5,474 nucleotides of DNA, taken from NCBI GenBank assembly GCA_022567015.1, contig JADFHR010000210.1, forward strand, positions 1-5,474. Reading direction: 5' to 3'. The position numbers and the translations under genes are program-made. The notes below the pieces were generated by a model. That model was given only the letters and a program-made list of their open reading frames with translations. It did not search any database and was not told the DNA's origin. The DNA is from Pseudomonadota bacterium (GTDB lineage: Bacteria; Pseudomonadota; Alphaproteobacteria; Rhodospirillales; 2-02-FULL-58-16). Below, one piece after another: positions 1-3,426 of this stretch (within the stretch, counting starts at the first letter, position 1; each line of letters starts with the position of its first letter).

Positions 1-85
1 GCATCGCGAAGCGTGCGCGACGCCGTCCGAAAGCCTTGGTAAGCCGCCGTTGCGGTCGCGTATGCGGCCCGTCGGAGGGCGTCGA

Positions 86-121
86 AAAGTTTTGACGATG
101 CGCCGCATCGCCTGAAACTTT
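86..121. terminator. Long imperfect hairpin, possible terminator of an upstream gene
   Basis: An outer stem AAAGTTT (86-92) pairs with AAACTTT (115-121). An inner stem CGATGC (96-101) pairs with GCATCG (105-110) around the loop GCC. The two stems are separated by a TGA/CCTG internal loop. Together they form a hairpin of 13 base pairs. No clear T-run follows on the + strand, and only four Ts flank it on the - strand, so a terminator reading is weak. It could also be an operator or a structured 3' end of a transcript from the left. Confidence 0.3.
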
Positions 122-179
122 CCTCCTGCCCGACGAGCCGCCTACGCGATCTCTATGAGTCATGATCAGCGCCCCTTGG

Positions 180-185
180 TATAAC
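180..185 (+). promoter_or_regulatory. Possible -10 element (TATAAC)
   Basis: TATAAC lies 32 bp before the ATG at 217 and has the geometry of a -10 box with a short leader. The hexamer 17 bp upstream (GAGTCA, 157-162) is a poor -35, so this is a tentative call. Confidence 0.22.
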
Positions 186-216
186 ATCCACAAAAAGGCG
201 GCACGGGGAGAAGCCA

Positions 217-435
217 ATGGGCGATCAAATCGACGAAGAATTCACGCGCGCCGACAAAATCCTGGCCGACACACTGAAAACGTTCCAGGACGAAGGTGTC
301 CACCCCGGCGTCTACGCGGCGGCCCTGCTTCAGGTTGGGGTCTTCTCCATGCTCATGGTGGGCGAGGACGGCGACGAAGTGGTCAGGTTCGTGCGCAAAC
401 TTATTCAGAAGCGCGATCAAGGCCAACAGGCCTAG
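217..435 (+). CDS. Small conserved-looking hypothetical protein, 72 aa
   Basis: The gene encodes 72 residues and I do not recognise its family. A good ribosome binding site, GGGGAG at 205-210, sits 6 nt before the ATG, and codons are strongly G/C-ended, both supporting a real gene. The protein is acidic in its first 30 residues (MGDQIDEEF...). A central hydrophobic helix-like stretch around residues 33-47 (YAAALLQVGVFSMLMVG) follows, then an acidic turn GEDGDE, then a basic C-terminal helix (VVRFVRKLIQKRD). It has no signal peptide, no Cys and no obvious catalytic motif. It is probably a small helical cytosolic protein, though weak membrane association through the central stretch is possible. 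It converges on the decarboxylase gene, with 16 bp between the stop codons. The competing - strand reading over the same bases lacks these signals and is treated as antisense. Confidence 0.72.
   Translation: MGDQIDEEFTRADKILADTLKTFQDEGVHPGVYAAALLQVGVFSMLMVGEDGDEVVRFVRKLIQKRDQGQQA
420..433. terminator. Weak hairpin between convergent genes
   Basis: AGGCC (420-424) and GGCCT (429-433) pair around AACA, overlapping the stop of the 72-aa gene and lying just past the stop of the decarboxylase. It is only 5 bp with no T-run, so any terminator role is doubtful. Confidence 0.2.
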
Positions 436-441
436 CCGATT

Positions 442-460
442 GCGTCAGGCGTCAGGCGTC
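442..460. repeat. Heptamer tandem repeat GCGTCAG at the decarboxylase stop
   Basis: GCGTCAG occurs at 442-448 and 449-455, followed by a partial GCGTC at 456-460. The - strand stop codon of the decarboxylase (452-454) lies inside the second copy. Gain or loss of a unit could alter the last residues or the distance to the convergent gene. Confidence 0.6.
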
Positions 461-2095
461 CGCCCCGGCTTTCCGGGCCGGCTCGCTGAGCCGCCGGATG
501 GCCGAGGCGTAACGTTCCAGCACGGGCGAAATGGCGCCGCGGGCCAGCATCACCTCGATGAGCTGGAATTGGCCGCGCCCGGCGACCGCCGCCGCCAGCG
601 CATCCCCTAATTCCCGGCGGGTCCTGACCCGCCGGCCGCACCCGCCGAGGGCCTCGGCGATGGCCGTGAAGTTCCATTCGTCCAGGTCGTTGTACCGGGT
701 TTCCGGCTGGAAGGTGCGCAGCATCTCCCAGCTCGCGTTGTTGAACACGATCACCACCGGGTCCCAGGCGTAGCGCCGGCAGTTGCCCAGCTCCCAGCCG
801 GTCATCTGGAAGGCGCCGTCGCCGACCAGGATCAGCGGCCGTTCTCCGGTGGTGGCCTGGATGCCGAGTCCGGCCGGGATGCCGAAGCCCATGGTGGCGT
901 AATAGCCGGGCGCCACCATCGGGGTCTGGACGATGTCCATGGCCGTGAACAGGCAATCGCCCACATCCGATGCGATGGGCATGGTGCCGTGGGCGTCGAA
1001 CATGTCGTTGACGGCGGTCGCGATGTCGATGGGCAGGATCGGCGCCTCGTCGGCCCGAAGGCCGCGCGGCGCCGGGGTGCACGGCTGGGGCAGGGCCTCC
1101 TGGCGCTCCCCGACGCGGGCCAGCAGGGCGTCGATCAGGTCGGCCAGGGGCACATTGGGATAGATATGGAAGCCCAGGCGCACCTCCCGGTCGGCGGCGG
1201 CGATGACGCGGCGCATGTTGACGTGGCGCGCCGAGACGCCGAAGTTGGTATCGGACAGGATGACGCCGAGCAGGAGCAGGGCGTCCGAGTTCTCCACCAT
1301 CTCCGTCACCTCGGGGTCGCCGGCCACACCCATGTAGGTGCCGATCAACGGCGCCTCGGGGGCGGTAAGAAGGCCACGTCCCATGAAGCTGGTCGCCACC
1401 GGCAGGCCGAGGCGGCGCGCAAGCTGCGCCACCTTGTCTTCCAGGCGGTACCGGCGCAGCTCGACGCCGGCCATGACCACCGGCGTCCGCGCCCGGCCGA
1501 GGCGGTCGAGGATCTCCTCGGCGCAGGCGGCCACCGCCTCGTCGTCCACCGGCGACGGGGGCTGGGTGGTGACGGGACCGCACTCGGCGGCCACCATGTC
1601 CCGGGGCAGCTCGATGTAGACGGGCCGCGACCACTCGCGGCAACTGCGCAATACCCGGGCGATATCGGCGGGCGCCCGGGCCGGATCGTCGAGCACCGCC
1701 TGGTCGCAGGTGACCTCGGTGTAGACGCGGAACTGGGAGTCCAGCGTCTTGCCCTGGTGATGGAGGAGCAGACCGCGGCGCGCCTCCGCCGCGCCGGGGG
1801 CGGCGGAAATCACCACCAGCGGGCTCTTCTCGGCATAGGCCCCGGTCACCGCGTTGACCATGTTGAAGGCGCCGGCGCCATAGGTGATGGCGGCGACCCC
1901 GAGGGCGCTGTTGAAGCGCGCCGCGGCGTCCGCAGCGAACCCGACGCCGGGCTCGTGGCTGATCGTGTACAGGGGCAGGATGCCTGATTCCTCCATGACC
2001 TTGAAAAAGGGCAGGGCGAAATCGCCGGGAATGCCGAACACCTCCCGGGCGCCGTGGTCCTTCAGGGCGTGAAGCAGGGTTTCGCCGAGTATCAT
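452..2095 (-). CDS. ipdC: Indolepyruvate/phenylpyruvate decarboxylase (ThDP-dependent)
   Basis: This complete 547-residue enzyme is expected to decarboxylate indole-3-pyruvate to indole-3-acetaldehyde and/or phenylpyruvate to phenylacetaldehyde in the cytosol, using thiamine diphosphate and Mg2+. The N-terminal PYR domain (about 1-175) shows IPGD with Asp25, the cofactor-activating Glu48 in SHEP, and the HH pair His112-His113. A middle domain (about 185-335) contains SDTNF with Asp282. The C-terminal PP domain (about 350-535) carries the ThDP motif, GDG at 425-427 ending in NN at 452-453. Start, length and motifs align, from memory, with the 545-residue A. brasilense enzyme, including FGIPGDFALPFFKV, MTGWELGNCRR and NNASWEMLRTFQPE. 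The ATG has only a weak GGATGA Shine-Dalgarno (2102-2107, 6-nt spacing). A pure phenylpyruvate or broader 2-oxoacid preference cannot be excluded. No pathway partner gene is adjacent. Confidence 0.95.
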   Translation of the reverse strand: MILGETLLHALKDHGAREVFGIPGDFALPFFKVMEESGILPLYTISHEPGVGFAADAAARFNSALGVAAITYGAGAFNMVNAVTGAYAEKSPLVVISAAPGAAEARRGLLLHHQGKTLDSQFRVYTEVTCDQAVLDDPARAPADIARVLRSCREWSRPVYIELPRDMVAAECGPVTTQPPSPVDDEAVAACAEEILDRLGRARTPVVMAGVELRRYRLEDKVAQLARRLGLPVATSFMGRGLLTAPEAPLIGTYMGVAGDPEVTEMVENSDALLLLGVILSDTNFGVSARHVNMRRVIAAADREVRLGFHIYPNVPLADLIDALLARVGERQEALPQPCTPAPRGLRADEAPILPIDIATAVNDMFDAHGTMPIASDVGDCLFTAMDIVQTPMVAPGYYATMGFGIPAGLGIQATTGERPLILVGDGAFQMTGWELGNCRRYAWDPVVIVFNNASWEMLRTFQPETRYNDLDEWNFTAIAEALGGCGRRVRTRRELGDALAAAVAGRGQFQLIEVMLARGAISPVLERYASAIRRLSEPARKAGADA

Positions 2096-2356
2096 CGTGG
2101 GTCATCCGCGCTGGCCGGAGGGCGGAACCGGCCGGGTCCTCCAGTACTGAATATCGGTGCTGGGGGCGCGGAAGCAATGGTTCAAAAGCAGCGAATCGTC
2201 CACGGATGGCCTGCAACGGACACCTGTGCTACCTTTGCAACCATTAACCGGCCTGTCCTTGTCTTATTGCGCACCATTGGGCATGCGCCCGCGGGTCGGC
2301 ATCGATCCACGCCGGCCGGGAATGCGGGCGCGCAGTTTGCGAAGTGCGGAGAAGCC
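2096..2356. promoter_or_regulatory. Divergent spacer between ipdC and the mini-protein gene
   Basis: This 261-bp region must hold the leaders of both divergent genes. I see no convincing -35/-10 pair or sigma-54 (-24/-12) site on either strand. GGCCGG (2113-2118) and CCGGCC (2128-2133) form a 6-bp stem with a 9-nt loop. On the - strand this hairpin would lie in the ipdC leader, about 18 nt before its ATG and just upstream of the weak ribosome binding site, so it could influence translation. A TTGCAA palindrome lies at 2235-2240. Confidence 0.4.
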
Positions 2357-2518
2357 GTGAGCAGCGATAGTCTTCAAAAGATCCTTGGTCAGCTGTTGTG
2401 CCTGCTGGGATTTCACGACTATCACGTCATCAGCGGGACCTTCGGATTCGGCAGCGCCGGCAACGTCGAGAAGATGGAATGCCGGCGCTGCGGCTATGTC
2501 GTCACCCGCCAAGCGTGA
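2357..2518 (+). CDS. 53-aa mini-protein with Cys/His zinc-ribbon-like pattern
   Basis: The 53-residue product starts at GTG 2357, chosen because GGAG (2348-2351) lies 5 nt upstream and because the frame before it is compositionally poor. It carries LLCLLGFHDYH near the N-terminus (Cys15, His20, His23) and ECRRCGY near the C-terminus (Cys42, Cys45). A Gly/Ser-rich loop (about 27-35) joins them. The CxxCG knuckle with an upstream Cys and His is what a tiny zinc-binding fold would look like. The layout (LLC...G-H... then C-x2-CGY) recalls short zinc-ribbon proteins such as the DUF1660 type often seen in phages, but this is only a pattern resemblance. It may act in nucleic-acid or protein binding; the substrate is unknown. 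It is transcribed divergently from ipdC, 261 bp away, and no clear terminator follows it. Confidence 0.65.
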   Translation: MSSDSLQKILGQLLCLLGFHDYHVISGTFGFGSAGNVEKMECRRCGYVVTRQA

Positions 2519-2673
2519 CCCCCACCGCCCGGCTTTTGGAATTGTAAAGCCCTCGGCAAAAGCGGCGGCTCACCCCGTTTGGCCCCGATTCGCGGCACGG
2601 CGTGGGCGCCTCCGCTCCACCGCCACGGTGGTCCAAGGAAATGCTTGAGACGGGGTCCATGGCCCGTTATCGC

Positions 2674-2699
2674 AAAAAACCGGGCCCGAAGGCCCGGTT
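2674..2699 (-). terminator. Strong rho-independent terminator
   Basis: Read on the - strand, AACCGGGCC pairs perfectly with GGCCCGGTT around a UUCG tetraloop (9-bp stem, 2678-2699). The stem is followed at once by an uninterrupted T-run (2679-2674, six Ts, the first two inside the stem). On the + strand no T-tract follows the hairpin, so it points leftward. There is no - strand protein gene just upstream of it, which implies a non-coding transcript. Confidence 0.88.
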
Positions 2700-2759
2700 A
2701 AGTTTAACTGGGAGGTTTCACGAGGGTCCGAAGACCCAATCTGCCGGGCATAACGCCCA
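2674..2759 (-). ncRNA. Candidate small regulatory RNA with three hairpins and CCUCCC
   Basis: In transcript order on the - strand there are three hairpins. The first is GGGC-GUUAU-GCCC (2758-2746). The second is GGGUC-UUCG-GACCC (2737-2724), 8 nt later. After an unpaired stretch containing CCUCCC (2715-2710) comes the terminator hairpin with its U-run (2699-2674). Two UUCG tetraloops and a terminal poly-U are typical of stable bacterial sRNAs. An unpaired C/U-rich anti-Shine-Dalgarno motif is a known feature of alphaproteobacterial trans-acting sRNA families such as AbcR/alpha-r15, to which I do not claim homology. Base-pairing with GGAGG-type ribosome binding sites is the inferred mode of action. 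The 5' end is estimated from the weak promoter at 2766-2793 and could lie further right. Confidence 0.55.
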
Positions 2760-2765
2760 ACTCTT

Positions 2766-2793
2766 TTCTTACCCACTTTCAAACGAATTGCAA
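2766..2793 (-). promoter_or_regulatory. Possible promoter of the candidate sRNA
   Basis: TTGCAA (2793-2788) and TAAGAA (2771-2766) are spaced 16 bp on the - strand and would start transcription at about 2759, right before the first hairpin. Both boxes are weak matches to the consensus, so the geometry is the main argument. Confidence 0.25.
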
Positions 2794-2839
2794 CAAGATT
2801 TTGTGGCCTACGCAAAAATAAATACAGCATTTGGTGTAT

Positions 2840-2871
2840 CTGTGCACATTTTACCCACAGTTCTGTCCACA
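2840..2871 (+). promoter_or_regulatory. Cluster of DnaA-box-like sequences
   Basis: Three near-matches to TTATNCACA sit within 32 bp: CTGTGCACA (2840-2848), TTACCCACA (2851-2859, one mismatch) and CTGTCCACA (2863-2871). Weaker or more distant ones are TTACCCACT (2769-2777) and TTGTACACA (3095-3103, one mismatch). The cluster is flanked by an A/T-rich stretch (about 2777-2832). TGTCC (2864-2868) and GGACA (2876-2880) also form a dyad, so a dimeric regulator is an alternative. No box is a perfect match to the strict consensus. Confidence 0.35.
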
Positions 2872-3110
2872 TTTGGGACACCGACCCGCACCCCCAAACC
2901 CGTGTCCGCCGCTTCAGGCGCCGCTGGACCACGGATTCGGCGTGGCCCCGGGGGCCGTCGATAGGACCGCCCCGCGAAGCACGATTTCGTAGCGCCCCCC
3001 GGTTTTCGCCGACCCCCGCCCCGGTGGCGGCCCCTTGCAACACGCCACGCCTCGGGTGACGGGAGGGCGAAACGACGCCCGGTGAATCGGTCCTTTGTAC
3101 ACATGCGGCT

Positions 3111-3139
3111 GCGCCGGAGGCGGCGCCGCGTGCCGGCGC
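3111..3139. repeat. GC-rich hairpin with a nested palindrome
   Basis: GCGCCGG (3111-3117) pairs with CCGGCGC (3133-3139), and the 15-nt spacer contains the palindrome GCGGCGCCGC (3120-3129). It would be very stable in single strands, but no T-run follows. It may be a transcript end, a structured leader, or a by-product of high GC. Confidence 0.4.
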
Positions 3140-3200
3140 GCTCCTTGGTATTACTCCCGTGATCGCATTTTCCGGCCTCGCCCCTGCCGCCGACCCCCGG

Positions 3201-3292
3201 TAAAATTTACTCAAATCCAATATAAATAACACATAAATAAAAAATATTGCAAACCATGTATATTACATGTAACAAGTAAAAAAATGCTGCTT
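3201..3292. promoter_or_regulatory. AT-rich block with a perfect 15-bp palindrome
   Basis: The block is sharply A/T-rich against its GC-rich surroundings and contains TATAAATAACACATAAATAA (3221-3240) plus several A-runs. CATGTA (3255-3260) and TACATG (3264-3269) form a perfect palindrome around TAT, a shape typical of dimeric repressor or activator sites. TTGCAA (3247-3252) could serve as a -35, although the downstream hexamers (TGTAAC at 15 bp, TAACAA at 17 bp) are poor. The block lies about 130-230 bp before the lipoprotein gene and probably holds its promoter or upstream activation region, or a DNA unwinding element if the origin reading is right. Confidence 0.45.
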
Positions 3293-3301
3293 AAGGTAGG
3301 C

Positions 3302-3316
3302 GTCAACGGTATTGAC
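3302..3316. promoter_or_regulatory. Inverted repeat GTCAA-N5-TTGAC
   Basis: GTCAA (3302-3306) and TTGAC (3312-3316) are separated by CGGTA. The right half resembles a -35 box (TTGACC), but no matching -10 is found 16-18 bp downstream. It may be an operator for the lipoprotein gene starting at 3427. Confidence 0.3.
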
Positions 3317-3426
3317 CGGAAGGGCTATTGTAAAACGCTCGGTTCCGCCTCTGGGATTCAAAATTCCAAGCATGCCCGAGGCCCTTTTCCGGATTTGAGC
3401 GACCGGACGCAGAGGAACGTGTTAGG

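Larger units (their letters stand above)
1..216. other. Left-edge region with no assignable gene
   Basis: No reading frame here can be assigned to a gene. The three + frames entering from the left edge end at about 42, 95 and 114. The one ending with TGA at 93-95 is Arg-rich and could be the tail of an upstream gene, but nothing supports this. The region holds the imperfect hairpin at 86-121 and the leader of the small gene that starts at 217. Confidence 0.5.
2519..3426. other. About 900-bp region without a convincing protein gene
   Basis: Frames open here have low-quality, Arg/Pro/Gly-rich translations, lack ribosome binding sites and run through the strong terminator hairpin, so none is called as a gene. 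Instead the region holds weak alternative hairpins just past the mini-protein stop (GGCTTT 2531-2536 with AAAGCC 2546-2551). It also holds the candidate sRNA (2674-2759), DnaA-box-like sequences (2840-2871, and one at 3095-3103), a GC-rich hairpin (3111-3139) and an AT-rich block with a palindrome (3201-3292). Stretches 2564-2673 and 2883-3094 show only GC-rich short inverted repeats, for example GGGCG/CGCCC at 3065-3080. Confidence 0.6.

Noticed and set aside
989..1987. A 332-codon + strand open frame opposite ipdC
   Set aside because: It is antisense to a clearly identified enzyme. Its translation is His/Arg/Gly/Ala-rich without motifs, as expected of the mirror of high-GC coding DNA.
432..2216. 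A 594-codon - strand frame overlapping ipdC
   Set aside because: It is longer than ipdC but in another frame, extremely Arg/Pro/Gly-rich and motif-free, while the 452-2095 frame gives a complete ThDP decarboxylase.
2210..2260. Possible sigma-54 promoter (GG...TTGCA) for ipdC
   Set aside because: The GG to GC spacing on the - strand is 8 or 9 nt in the candidates, not the required 10.
2697..2709. CtrA-like site from TTAAGTTTAAC
   Set aside because: The two TTAA half-sites are 2 bp apart, not the 7 bp of the CtrA consensus.
2602..2964. A 120-codon + strand frame starting MGASAPPP
   Set aside because: No ribosome binding site, no recognisable domain, and it runs across the sRNA hairpins and DnaA-like boxes. 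The internal MARYRKKPGPK start briefly suggested a ribosomal protein, but the rest does not match.
2680..3140. RNase P RNA, tmRNA, SRP RNA, 6S RNA or tRNA in the gene-free region
   Set aside because: None of the conserved core sequences I know for these RNAs was seen on either strand, and no cloverleaf could be formed.
2570..3232. A 220-codon - strand frame through the gene-free region
   Set aside because: It would translate straight through the strong terminator hairpin, begins at a GTG without a clear ribosome binding site, and has low-quality composition.
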